Positions 25,850 to 33,975 of a stretch of 64,000 nt of DNA are shown here, in pieces (within the stretch, counting starts at the first letter, position 1; every line of letters begins with the position of its first letter). The position numbers and the translations under genes are program-made. Location: positions 8,938,744 to 9,002,743 of the forward strand of contig NC_019892.1 in NCBI RefSeq assembly GCF_000242455.2, in the 5' to 3' direction. The notes beneath the pieces were generated by a model. The model was given only the letters and a program-made list of their open reading frames with translations, ran no database searches and was not told the origin of the DNA. Source of the DNA: Singulisphaera acidiphila DSM 18658. Its GTDB lineage: Bacteria > Planctomycetota > Planctomycetia > Isosphaerales > Isosphaeraceae.

Positions 25850-26575
25850 ATGCCTTGGTCGTGGACCCCGGTTCGTTCGATTGACCCCGAATTGATGGAC
25901 GCCCCCGGCCTGCCCGAGTCCGAGGTAGCCCAGGCCTACCAAGTTCTCCGACGCGTTAACCGGCAGCTCGGGAACCTGCGCTCGCTGGGCCGCGAGCTTC
26001 AGCGTTTCCTCGACGAGGAGCCTCGCGACGGCCGACCGGTTTCGATCCTCGACGTCGGCTCGGGTTCGGGCGACCTTCCCCAAGCCTTACAGACGCGATT
26101 GGAGCGGCAACGCATTCCGAACCGCGTGCTCGGGCTCGACCGCGACCCCACGGCAGTCGCGCTGGCCCACAGACAATCGCCATCCCAATCGCTCGACATC
26201 ATCCAGGGAGATGCCCTCCGCCTGCCGTTCGCCGATGGCTCGATCGATCTGGTCACGGCGGTCAAGTTCGCACACCACTTCCATGCCGACGGACTGACGC
26301 GCCTGATCTCAGAGATGGCCCGCGTCGCCGGGCGCCGAGTGATCGTGCTCGACATTCAGCGCCACTGGCTCGCCTACTGGGGATTCATCGCCTGGAGCCG
26401 GCTCCTGACCCGCAATCGCCTGGTCCGCTACGACGGCCCCCTCTCCGTCCTTCGCGGCTTCACCGCCGACGAACTCACCGACCTGGGCCGTCGCCTCCCC
26501 TCCTTCTCATGGACGGTCCGCACCTACGCCGGCTTCCAACTCGCCCTCGTGGGTCGACGAATCGCCTCTCGCTGA
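25850..26575 (+). CDS. Class I SAM-dependent methyltransferase
   Basis: 241 aa from ATG 25850. Motif I is SILDVGSGSGDLPQAL; later GLDRDPTAVALA, IQGDALRLPFADGSIDLV and VIVLDIQRHW follow the order of a Rossmann methyltransferase. It is followed 58 bp later by a flavoprotein gene on the same strand. Methyltransferase-flavoprotein pairs often accompany type III polyketide synthases in bacteria, but none is in this window. Small-molecule tailoring is the best guess. Confidence 0.85.
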   Translation: MPWSWTPVRSIDPELMDAPGLPESEVAQAYQVLRRVNRQLGNLRSLGRELQRFLDEEPRDGRPVSILDVGSGSGDLPQALQTRLERQRIPNRVLGLDRDPTAVALAHRQSPSQSLDIIQGDALRLPFADGSIDLVTAVKFAHHFHADGLTRLISEMARVAGRRVIVLDIQRHWLAYWGFIAWSRLLTRNRLVRYDGPLSVLRGFTADELTDLGRRLPSFSWTVRTYAGFQLALVGRRIASR

Positions 26576-26632
26576 CGTGAGAACTTCCAAAATACTGCTG
26601 CGGAATCATTTTTGCTTCTGTCCCAAGACTCT

Positions 26633-27826
26633 ATGCCCTTCGACATCTCCCAGCCGTTTGACGTGATCATCGCAGGCGCCGGCCTGGCCGGGGGATCGCT
26701 CGCGCTCCGGCTGGCCCGCTCGGGAGCCCGGGTGGCCCTGCTCGACCCCGCGCGGTTCCCTCGCGAGAAGCTTTGCGGGGAGTTCCTCAGCCCCGAAGCC
26801 TGGGAGGTGCTCGATCGCCTCGGCCTGACTCGAGATGTCGAACGATCAGGCTATGAACCCATCCATCGCGTCCGACTTACCACGCCGCGTGCTCGGGTGC
26901 TCGAGGCGGAGTTCACCGGCCTTGACGGCCTCCCTGGAATCGGCCTGGGCCGATCGGTGCTCGACAATCTGCTCGTCCAACATGCCCGCGCGGCGGGCGT
27001 CGAGATCCTCGAAGAAGCCAGAGTGACCGGCCCGGTCGTCCACCAAGGGTGCGTCGTCGGAGTCCAGGCGCGGGGAGCAGGAGGTGGAGGCCCCCCCTTC
27101 GAGCTCCGCGCGACCGTAACAGTCGCCGCGGAAGGCCGCCACTCGAGCCTCGTCCGCCAGACCGGGACCACCCGAACTCGAAGCCGATTCCGCCCCCGCC
27201 TCTTCGGCATGAAGCGCCACTTGAACGTACCCGGTGCCGCGGCCGAACCTGTCGGCACGGTCGGCCTTCATCTCGTTCCCGGAGGATACGGCGGCACCTG
27301 TCGAATCGAAGGCGGGCTGACGAACCTCTGCGCCTTGCTCCCCGAGTCGGCACTCCGCACTCATCGCGGTCAGCTCGACCGCCTGGCCGACAACCTATTC
27401 GCGGCCAACCCCGCCCTGACACGCCTCTGGGAAACCTGCCAGCCGACCGGCCCTTGGAAAACCGTCGCAGGAGTCCGCGTCGAGGCCTCAACCCCCCACT
27501 TACCCGGCATCTTCTACACGGGCGACTGCCAGGGCACGATCGACCCCCTGGGGGGCCAGGGGATGACGATGGCCCTCCTCGGCGGCGAAACCCTGGCCCC
27601 GTTCGTCACCGCCGCCCTGGCCGTCGATGCTTCCCTTGTCTCCCTTCAGCGTGACTATCGCGCGGCCTGGCACCGTCGCTTCGACCGCCGGATCCTGCTC
27701 TGCCGCCTCTTTCATCACATCTTGATCAATCCCCGGATGATCGACCTTGCCTCGGCCTTCAAAACGCTCGCCCCCAAACTCCTCGCCGCCGGCTTCGAGC
27801 AAACCCGCGATCGGCCCGCACATTGA
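26633..27826 (+). CDS. FAD-dependent oxidoreductase (geranylgeranyl-reductase/hydroxylase type)
   Basis: 397 aa from ATG 26633. The dinucleotide-binding fingerprint VIIAGAGLAGGSLALRLARSG is at the N-terminus, with LLDPARFPREKLCGEFLSP marking the PHBH-like superfamily. A late GIFYTGDCQGTIDPLGGQGM contacts FAD. It is cytoplasmic or membrane-peripheral. It probably acts with the methyltransferase just upstream on a lipid or polyketide; the substrate is not inferable. Confidence 0.87.
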   Translation: MPFDISQPFDVIIAGAGLAGGSLALRLARSGARVALLDPARFPREKLCGEFLSPEAWEVLDRLGLTRDVERSGYEPIHRVRLTTPRARVLEAEFTGLDGLPGIGLGRSVLDNLLVQHARAAGVEILEEARVTGPVVHQGCVVGVQARGAGGGGPPFELRATVTVAAEGRHSSLVRQTGTTRTRSRFRPRLFGMKRHLNVPGAAAEPVGTVGLHLVPGGYGGTCRIEGGLTNLCALLPESALRTHRGQLDRLADNLFAANPALTRLWETCQPTGPWKTVAGVRVEASTPHLPGIFYTGDCQGTIDPLGGQGMTMALLGGETLAPFVTAALAVDASLVSLQRDYRAAWHRRFDRRILLCRLFHHILINPRMIDLASAFKTLAPKLLAAGFEQTRDRPAH

Positions 27827-28003
27827 CGTGGACGGCCCTTTTCCCATAACCCAATAACACATTACCGAAAAAATCGTGCAATTATTTTTTTATTAAAAAC
27901 ATAATATTGAAATTAAAAATCGAAACGTTCTCCAATGGCTCCAGCGAGCACCACGGATCCGTCGATAGGTACGGCCGGAAAACCTTCGGATCGGAGTGCC
28001 GAC
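27827..28003. other. AT-rich convergent intergenic island
   Basis: Between two convergent genes. Bases about 27860-27925 are strikingly A/T-rich (runs of T and ATTAAAAA) in an otherwise GC-rich neighbourhood. No gene or clear hairpin was found. Confidence 0.5.
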
Positions 28004-30865
28004 TTATTGGCCAGGAGGCTGTTTGAACCGCAGGTCGCCCAGATCCCGGATCTCTCCCGGCCCAAGATTCTCGGCTTCAAACAGTCGGACACGTACACCC
28101 GGCGACTGCTCCGTGATCGCACTCGCCCCGTAGGCGAGCCCGGGGACGACGACGAGGCGGAATCGACCTTCGGAATCGACCCTACCTCCTTTCAGAATAT
28201 CGCCACGAAGAAGGTTGAGTTCGGGTTTATTGAAGCTCCGCAACTCCAGTCTCGTCTTCGGCTCCCCGTCGTCGTCGACGATCCGACCGGTGATCACCCC
28301 TTGCGGTTGGAGTTGGACGACGAGAGGACCCGACTCAGTCCCCTTGACTACGACGGAACCTGACAGCCCGCGACCCTCGTGGAAGAAGTAGAGACGACGG
28401 GGATGCTTCGAGTCGAGGGCAATCGCCTGGAACTGGTCCGTCTCCAAGGCAGGGTGATTGATGATTTGCACTGGCTTTAAGCCGTGTGCCCAGACCCCTG
28501 TAATCGGTTTACCCTCGGGATCGACAATCGTCCCCGAAAGACTCCGGCCAGGGTCGCATTGCATGTCGCACGTCACCGGTTCGGCCCCTGGCTCGAAATC
28601 CAGCGAGGCGAAAACATGATAATGACTCGGCGAAACATCATGGGGGAGCGCCGAAACGGAGAGGCCTGAATTCATCCCAGGAATCGCCTCAGCGCCAACG
28701 CCGGAAAGGTAACCATCGGAGTAGCCCCGAGCGGCCAGAATCCCAGGCCCAGGCAGGGCGGCGATTTCAAACCGACCCTCTGCGTCGGTATAGGCTCTTG
28801 GCTCGTACGCTTTGCCAAAGGCGGGAAAATCTTTGACATGGGGATTGTCGCGCAACGCGAAAGATACGACGCTCGCCACAAGGGGTTTTCCGGTAGCCTT
28901 GTCGGTCACCCGACCCCGTACGAGGATTCCTCGCTTGAGCCTGAGGTCAATGATCGCCGATTGCGAACCGAAGGCAGTAGACTTCTCGATGAATTCTGCC
29001 GTGGGATAGGGTTGCCCTTGGCCCGGCGTTGCGAAAAGTCGATAGTGATCCGCCTGGCCGAGTCCGACAAGACGGTAACGACCTTGCTCGTCGCTAATCG
29101 CATTGACCTCTTTGTAATAGGCGAGGTTGGAAGAATCGAAAGACATACCGTGGATCTCCACGCCTACCAAAGGCGCAGCGGTATCCTGGTCGCGCACGAC
29201 TCCCGTGACCACTCGACCAGGGGCAGCGATGTAATCGAATCGGCAGCCGTGATAGACAACAGTCTTTGGGGCAATGATGCGCGGGTTCGCCGCGCGAATC
29301 GGCGGGGTCTCTTTGGTCATCGCGAAACCGCGGGTAAGCTCGATCGTGGGTCCAAAGATCGTGAACATGACGACCCGCTCCCTCCCGACCCCATCAAGGC
29401 GGAAGCGGCCGTCCGGACCTGTGGTCCTGGTCAATTGCAAAGGCATCGAATCGAGGCCGTCGTAAGGACCATTCACACCGTTCTTGAATGTTTCGATCCA
29501 AGGAGAGAGATCCCTGCCGGGAGGATCGAAGACGTCCGAGGTCCGGACCAAAGCGCCGGCGATCGGCCGTCCCTCCAGGTCAAGCACTCGGCCTTCGAGT
29601 GGGACGTCATCCTCGACCATACGAATGGTGACGTCGTGCACGTTGTCCGACCTGGACCCGGCCTCTGCCCAACCGAGGCCAAACCCAGAAGCGGAGGCGA
29701 CAACCCGGGAAGCTCGACGGGCAAGTCCCTGGGAAAGCATGTCGATCACGTCCCGTGGCACAGTAAGCGTGAACCGACCATCAGTGCCGCTCTTCGCCGT
29801 GGGTTCGCCACCTTCCGCTGGTTTAGCGAGTCCGGTCACGTACTGGTCGATTCGAAGGGACGCCCCGGCAACGGGCTTTCCCGCCGGGTCGACAACCTGG
29901 CCGCGAACCTCAACCGTCGCGCCCGGCATGTCCCGCGTTGGCCTAACCGGGGGGGATACGGGAGGAGGTATGACACGCGGCAAGACCTTGTTCACCGGCT
30001 CTTGGGCCAGGCCCTTGCCATTCCCCTGGAAACTCGCGGCAAGCAACCCGAATGAAGCCATTGTGACCGCCGCACTCACCGCAACGATCGCGAACCCCTT
30101 TGTACGGGAGAACGCCATGGTCCGGAGCATCGCCGAAGCCAACGTCACGGCTGTTCCCGAAACCGCAGGGGCTCCCGCCGCATTGCTCACCACCCGACGA
30201 ATCCAATGAGCGGGAATCGCCGCGATTGCCCAGCGCGCATCGGCCAGCCCCCCGAGCAGCCCGACGGCCCCGATCAGACCTCGGCGGATCAATCGGCTCC
30301 GCAATTTCCCTCGAGCCTTGGCGAGCCGAGAGCGGAGTGTCGGCACCGTCCAGGAAAGTTGCTGTGCGGCCTGCTCATAGGTCAACTCCTGAAGGTAGCA
30401 GAGCACGATCGGAGCGCGGAGAACCTCCGGGAGTCGGTCGATCTCCTCGTGCAATACCGAATGCCAATCGCCCCTGCCTTCGGAGCGATCAGAGAGGACG
30501 GAGGCTGACGCCTCCGCTTGCCGCCTTCGTTGCCGTTCGACACCCGCGGCGACGGCGATCCGGTACGCGACCCGATGAAGCCATCCCCCCAGCGAGTCGC
30601 GGTCCGAGATCGCGTTGGCCTTTCGAGCAAGGACGAGAAACGTGGCCTGGAAGGCGTCTTCGGCGGCGTGCTCGTCCCGCAAGATCGATCGGCAGACGCC
30701 GACGACCATCGGTCCGTGGCGAGCCACGACCGCCTCGAAAGCGGCCTCGTCGCGCTCGGCGACGTACCGCGTCAAAAGCTGCTCGTCGGATAAGCCGGCA
30801 AGGCTCCCCTCACTGAGGAGCCGATGAATCTGCCGCAGTGTCGTGCCCAGGGCCGCGCTCGCCAT
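28004..30865 (-). CDS. ECF sigma factor fused to membrane anchor and carboxypeptidase-regulatory tail
   Basis: 953 aa from ATG 30865. Residues 30-195 are an ECF sigma factor: region 2 (DEAAFEAVVARHGPMV, AEDAFQATFLVLARKA, GWLHRVAYRIA) and region 4 (LPEVLRAPIVLCYLQELTYEQAA, then TLRSRLAKARGKL). One membrane helix lies near 257-279. The remaining 670 residues would lie outside the cytoplasm and contain repeated carboxypeptidase-regulatory-like beta domains (VEVRGQVVDPAGKPVAGASL, GRVLDLEGRPIAGALV, GVVRDQDTAAPLVGVEI, GRVTDKATGKPL). Such fusions are a planctomycete speciality; signalling by release of the sigma part is an inference. No anti-sigma gene is adjacent. The tail resembles that of the sensor at 59858. 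Confidence 0.9.
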   Translation of the reverse strand: MASAALGTTLRQIHRLLSEGSLAGLSDEQLLTRYVAERDEAAFEAVVARHGPMVVGVCRSILRDEHAAEDAFQATFLVLARKANAISDRDSLGGWLHRVAYRIAVAAGVERQRRRQAEASASVLSDRSEGRGDWHSVLHEEIDRLPEVLRAPIVLCYLQELTYEQAAQQLSWTVPTLRSRLAKARGKLRSRLIRRGLIGAVGLLGGLADARWAIAAIPAHWIRRVVSNAAGAPAVSGTAVTLASAMLRTMAFSRTKGFAIVAVSAAVTMASFGLLAASFQGNGKGLAQEPVNKVLPRVIPPPVSPPVRPTRDMPGATVEVRGQVVDPAGKPVAGASLRIDQYVTGLAKPAEGGEPTAKSGTDGRFTLTVPRDVIDMLSQGLARRASRVVASASGFGLGWAEAGSRSDNVHDVTIRMVEDDVPLEGRVLDLEGRPIAGALVRTSDVFDPPGRDLSPWIETFKNGVNGPYDGLDSMPLQLTRTTGPDGRFRLDGVGRERVVMFTIFGPTIELTRGFAMTKETPPIRAANPRIIAPKTVVYHGCRFDYIAAPGRVVTGVVRDQDTAAPLVGVEIHGMSFDSSNLAYYKEVNAISDEQGRYRLVGLGQADHYRLFATPGQGQPYPTAEFIEKSTAFGSQSAIIDLRLKRGILVRGRVTDKATGKPLVASVVSFALRDNPHVKDFPAFGKAYEPRAYTDAEGRFEIAALPGPGILAARGYSDGYLSGVGAEAIPGMNSGLSVSALPHDVSPSHYHVFASLDFEPGAEPVTCDMQCDPGRSLSGTIVDPEGKPITGVWAHGLKPVQIINHPALETDQFQAIALDSKHPRRLYFFHEGRGLSGSVVVKGTESGPLVVQLQPQGVITGRIVDDDGEPKTRLELRSFNKPELNLLRGDILKGGRVDSEGRFRLVVVPGLAYGASAITEQSPGVRVRLFEAENLGPGEIRDLGDLRFKQPPGQ

Positions 30866-30991
30866 TAAGGATCCCCCCACGATTGGATCGACAGACTTGA
30901 CCCTGAATCAGAGAGAGCCCGAACTGGCTGACAATCCCAACATTCTCGAAAAAAAAGCAGCGGAGCATCCACGAAAGCGACCCGCCAAGCA

Positions 30992-31423
30992 TCAGCCAAA
31001 CGTCTTGGCCAGGGCGTCGAGGAGCATCCCCCAGCCGGCCTCGGTCCGGCTCACGTATTCCGGCAGCACTCCCTCATGAGTCAGAGTGAGCTGGCACCCA
31101 CTCCCGAGCGGGAGGATGTCAACAGTGACGCGCGTATTGACCGGCGAATATTTCGGGACGCCAAACGTGAAGACAAGGCGTCGAGGCCGCTCGATCTCAA
31201 GGTATTGGCCAACGTGTTCGACGTCCTCGCCCTCGCGACGATCGGTGAAGTTGAAGATGCCGCCGACCCGCGCATCGATCTCGGCCCGCACCATGCGGCC
31301 CGTCGCCGTCGCGAACAGCCAACGGCTCGCCTTCTCGGGGTCGAGCCAGGCGTCGAAGACCCGCTCGGGTGAGGCGTCAAAACGATGGGTCACCTGCAAA
31401 CGGACGGGCGTTGGGCTCGACAT
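30992..31423 (-). CDS. AHSA1/SRPBCC-domain protein
   Basis: About 143 aa from ATG 31423 (MSSPTPVRLQVTHRFDASPERVF); the GAGG of the preceding gene's end serves as ribosome site. The fold is indicated by VTHRFDASPERVFDAWLDPEKASRW, GRMVRAEIDARVGG and the C-terminal EAGWGMLLDALAKTFG, all typical of AHSA1-like START-superfamily proteins. It is the second gene of an operon with an ArsR regulator, 11 bp apart, a very common pairing of unknown physiological role. Confidence 0.88.
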   Translation of the reverse strand: MSSPTPVRLQVTHRFDASPERVFDAWLDPEKASRWLFATATGRMVRAEIDARVGGIFNFTDRREGEDVEHVGQYLEIERPRRLVFTFGVPKYSPVNTRVTVDILPLGSGCQLTLTHEGVLPEYVSRTEAGWGMLLDALAKTFG

Positions 31424-31434
31424 CAGCATCATCC

Positions 31435-31788
31435 TCACTTCTCGGGGTTCGCCGCGTCTTCGGCCTTGAGCAAGGCGTCGAGGGCTCCGAGTCTGGCGGT
31501 CCATGCCGCCCGCTGCGCCTCGATCCATGCCGCCGCCTCGTCGAGCGGCTTCGGGTTAATCGACAGGTAATGGTCCCGCCCAGCCCTACGCCGCGTGACA
31601 AACCGGGCACGCTCGAGCACCTGGATGTGCTTCGAGACCGCGTTCAGCGACATCGCAAAAGGCCGGGCCAATTCGGTGACGCGGGCCTCCCCCTCCGACA
31701 AGCGATGCAGGATCGCCCGCCTCGTCGGGTCAGCCAGCGCAATCAGGATCTGGTCCAGGTCGGAGGTGGTCTCTTTGGCCGTCATCAT
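31435..31788 (-). CDS. ArsR-family transcriptional regulator
   Basis: 117 aa (ATG 31788 or 31785). A winged-helix DNA-binding domain is clear: LADPTRRAILHRLSEGEARVTELARPF, MSLNAVSKHIQVLERA, then the wing. No metal-binding ELCVCDL motif is present, so it is of the non-metal subgroup that accompanies AHSA1 proteins. A 26-bp palindrome covers its start codon, consistent with autorepression of the two-gene operon. Confidence 0.92.
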   Translation of the reverse strand: MMTAKETTSDLDQILIALADPTRRAILHRLSEGEARVTELARPFAMSLNAVSKHIQVLERARFVTRRRAGRDHYLSINPKPLDEAAAWIEAQRAAWTARLGALDALLKAEDAANPEK

Positions 31789-31809
31789 TCAACCTTTCAG
31801 TTGAATGAT
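31784..31809. promoter_or_regulatory. Candidate ArsR operator: perfect palindrome over the start codon
   Basis: Ten-base arms ATCATTCAAC and GTTGAATGAT flank a 6-base spacer (CTTTCA). The left arm contains the ATG codons of the regulator gene. The dyad fits an ArsR dimer site; bound protein would block both transcription and ribosome access. Confidence 0.65.
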
Positions 31810-32535
31810 TTTATCGGGCAAAGCTGGAGAGTCAAGTCGAAGGGTCGCGGGACTGCCAGAGGGGCGGACCGCCGGAAGGAAAGCGTCCCCTCGAAAGCGA
31901 ACTCCACGCGGTCCGGCCAAAACGCCAGAAATGGCCCAAGGCCGTACGAAGGGTTCGCCCCGAGCAACCCAAGCACTCCCTCTTTTCAAGGGTCCAGGGT
32001 CGCCGAAATATCGGCGTGAGGGTTGACATTTTGGTCGGGTTCGCCGCTGTGGTCGCAGGGCGATCGGAAGCGAAGTGACCGCAAAGGGCATGCTCACAAT
32101 TCATTTAACTCACTTTTTGAATCGATCAAAGGCGAGCAGGATTCCGTCCACGCCTGCAATGCATTAAATTTCCGCATATGCTTATTAAGCACATTTGCTA
32201 AATCTGAAAATCCCATAGGTTTATAGGGATCGCCAAAAGGGATCTGATTCAAAAAACTGAGGTAGAAACCGCAATTCGGGCTCTGTTATCTTCGGTGTGA
32301 CGTTCTGAGGGAGGAGCGTCGGCGGATCTCAAGGAAGCCCCGCACTTTGCCTCGACCATACCGCTCCGGGGTTATCCGTGGCGGTCGTCCGACGGCCTGA
32401 TACGGTTCATCCCTCCTTCGTCCTGGAACGCTCCATTTCACCTTCACCCAGCGCCCGACCCCGCAACAAAAGCTTGGGTCAATCCTCCGGTTTCTTTATC
32501 GATCGGGCCCTTGCGCCCCTGGAGAAGTGAATTCC
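31810..32535. other. Long intergenic region (about 725 bp) before DUF1559 gene
   Basis: The first part (to about 32090) is GC-rich without a credible gene. Bases about 32095-32290 are A/T-rich and could hold promoters for the DUF1559 gene. The following 230 bp would be a long 5' leader. No known riboswitch was recognised. Confidence 0.45.
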
Positions 32536-33546
32536 ATGGTCCGTGCACGCAAAGCCTTTACCTTGATCGAGCTGCTCGTCGTCATCGCCATCATCGCCGT
32601 GCTGATCGCACTTCTGCTACCGGCCGTGCAGGCGGCCCGTGAGGCAGCCCGGCGATCCCAGTGCATCAACAACCTCAAGCAACTGGGGCTGGCCATGCAG
32701 AACTACCACGATGTGATCGGGACGTTCCCCCCCGGCGCACGGTCGGTCAGTTGGGGGACGTGGTACCACTTCACGATGCCCTTCCTCGAGCAATCCGCGC
32801 TCGCCAACTCCTTCAATTTCCAAGGAGCGTCTAGCCCCGATACCCTCACCTACAGCAACGTCGCCAACACGACGACGAGCACGATGCGGGTCAGCGTCTT
32901 CCAGTGCCCCAGCGATCAGTCAAAGCCCATAAGCTTGAACGTGACCTCGGCCAACTACGCCTGTAACTACGGCAACACGGGCACCGGCTACTTCCAGCTC
33001 GACGGCAGCACCACTCCTCCGGACTACAACGGCGTCGTCTTCGGCGGGGCACCGTTCGCCTGGATCGCCGTCGGCGGGGCGGGCAGCCTCTCACGGCCCT
33101 CCGCCACCTGCTCGAGCATCGCCAGCATCGTTGACGGAACGAGCAACACCCTGCTGGTGTCAGAGGTGATCCAGGGCCAGGACCAAGGCACCAAGCTCGA
33201 CCTCCGCGGGTTCGTTCAGTATGGCTCGTCGAGCGGCTTCGCCACCTACCTGGCCCCGAACTCGCCCCAGCCGGACATGCTGAACCAGGCGATCTATTGC
33301 GTCTACCCAGGCATGAACAACCCGCCGTGCAAGTTCCGGACCCAGGGCCCGCCGGCCTACCCGGGTGACACCACCCCGGCGGTCAACGCCGACACCTACG
33401 CCGCGCGGAGCCGCCACTCGGGCGGGGTGAACTCGGTCTTCGCCGACGGCAGCGTCCACTTCACCAAGAACACGATCAACCTCAGCACCTGGCGCGCTCT
33501 GAGCACGACGCGAGGCAGCGAGGTCATCAGCGCTGACTCGCTGTAA
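32536..33546 (+). CDS. DUF1559 protein with type IV pilin-like N-terminus
   Basis: 336 aa from ATG 32536 (GGAGAA nine bases upstream). The prepilin-like start is KAFTLIELLVVIAIIAVLIA, followed by LLLPAVQAAREAARRSQCINNLKQLG, the DUF1559 hallmark in planctomycetes. The C-terminus has RSRHSGGVNSVFADGSVHF, also family-typical (H-X9-DG signature). These proteins probably are processed by a prepilin peptidase and assemble or localise at the cell surface; their true role is unknown. A small lipoprotein gene follows 55 bp later. Confidence 0.93.
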   Translation: MVRARKAFTLIELLVVIAIIAVLIALLLPAVQAAREAARRSQCINNLKQLGLAMQNYHDVIGTFPPGARSVSWGTWYHFTMPFLEQSALANSFNFQGASSPDTLTYSNVANTTTSTMRVSVFQCPSDQSKPISLNVTSANYACNYGNTGTGYFQLDGSTTPPDYNGVVFGGAPFAWIAVGGAGSLSRPSATCSSIASIVDGTSNTLLVSEVIQGQDQGTKLDLRGFVQYGSSSGFATYLAPNSPQPDMLNQAIYCVYPGMNNPPCKFRTQGPPAYPGDTTPAVNADTYAARSRHSGGVNSVFADGSVHFTKNTINLSTWRALSTTRGSEVISADSL

Positions 33547-33601
33547 CCCACCCTACGTACGGCACGAACCGTTCTCAAACACACTGACAGGGAAGATTCC
33601 G

Positions 33602-33778
33602 ATGATACGACTGTGCGCTTTCGGCCTCATGCTGGCGGGGTTGGCGTTTGTGTTCAGCGGTTGCAGCGGGGAAGACAGCGGGGCGCCGGCCGGTGGAGTC
33701 GCCGCGCCCGGAAGTCCGGCCCTGCCCGGCGCATCGGATGCCGGGATCGATGTGGCGAAAAAGCGACCCGGACGATGA
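33602..33778 (+). CDS. Small lipoprotein downstream of DUF1559
   Basis: 58 codons from ATG 33602, with GGGAAGA upstream. It reads MIRLCAFGLMLAGLAFVFSG then Cys-Ser-Gly: a lipoprotein signal with FSGC as lipobox (Cys21). The mature part is only 38 residues, rich in Gly, Ala and Pro. Small lipoproteins after DUF1559 genes are common in this phylum. A strong terminator follows at once, supporting a two-gene operon. Confidence 0.75.
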   Translation: MIRLCAFGLMLAGLAFVFSGCSGEDSGAPAGGVAAPGSPALPGASDAGIDVAKKRPGR

Positions 33779-33784
33779 TTGCTG

Positions 33785-33817
33785 CGCGGGCGCCTCGGCG
33801 CCCGCGTTTTTCTTTTT
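33785..33817 (+). terminator. Rho-independent terminator of the DUF1559/lipoprotein operon
   Basis: Ten-base arms CGCGGGCGCC and GGCGCCCGCG separated by two bases (the innermost pairs must open) are followed by TTTTTCTTTTT. It starts seven bases after the lipoprotein stop. Confidence 0.85.
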
Positions 33818-33880
33818 GCAGGCGATGATCGAGTCGGTCGACCGCAATTCTTGCGAGGCCGACGTCCCGAGAACAAAGAA

Positions 33881-33932
33881 AGGGCCGCTGACCCACGTCC
33901 CAAGGACGAGGCCAGCGACCCTCTTTTTCTTT
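33881..33932. terminator. Probable bidirectional terminator between convergent genes
   Basis: AGGGCCGCTG at 33881-33890 pairs with CAGCGACCCT at 33913-33922 (one mismatch). It is followed by CTTTTTCTTTTC on the plus strand and, on the minus strand, by a TTTCTTTG run. It would stop transcripts from both sides. Confidence 0.6.
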
Positions 33933-33975
33933 TCAGTAACGTCTCGAAATCACAAGAAGAATCGATGCCAAAACC

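Noticed and set aside
31789..32097. 102-codon minus-strand frame upstream of the ArsR gene
   Set aside because: Arg/Pro-rich, overlaps the ArsR operator, no recognisable motif or ribosome site.
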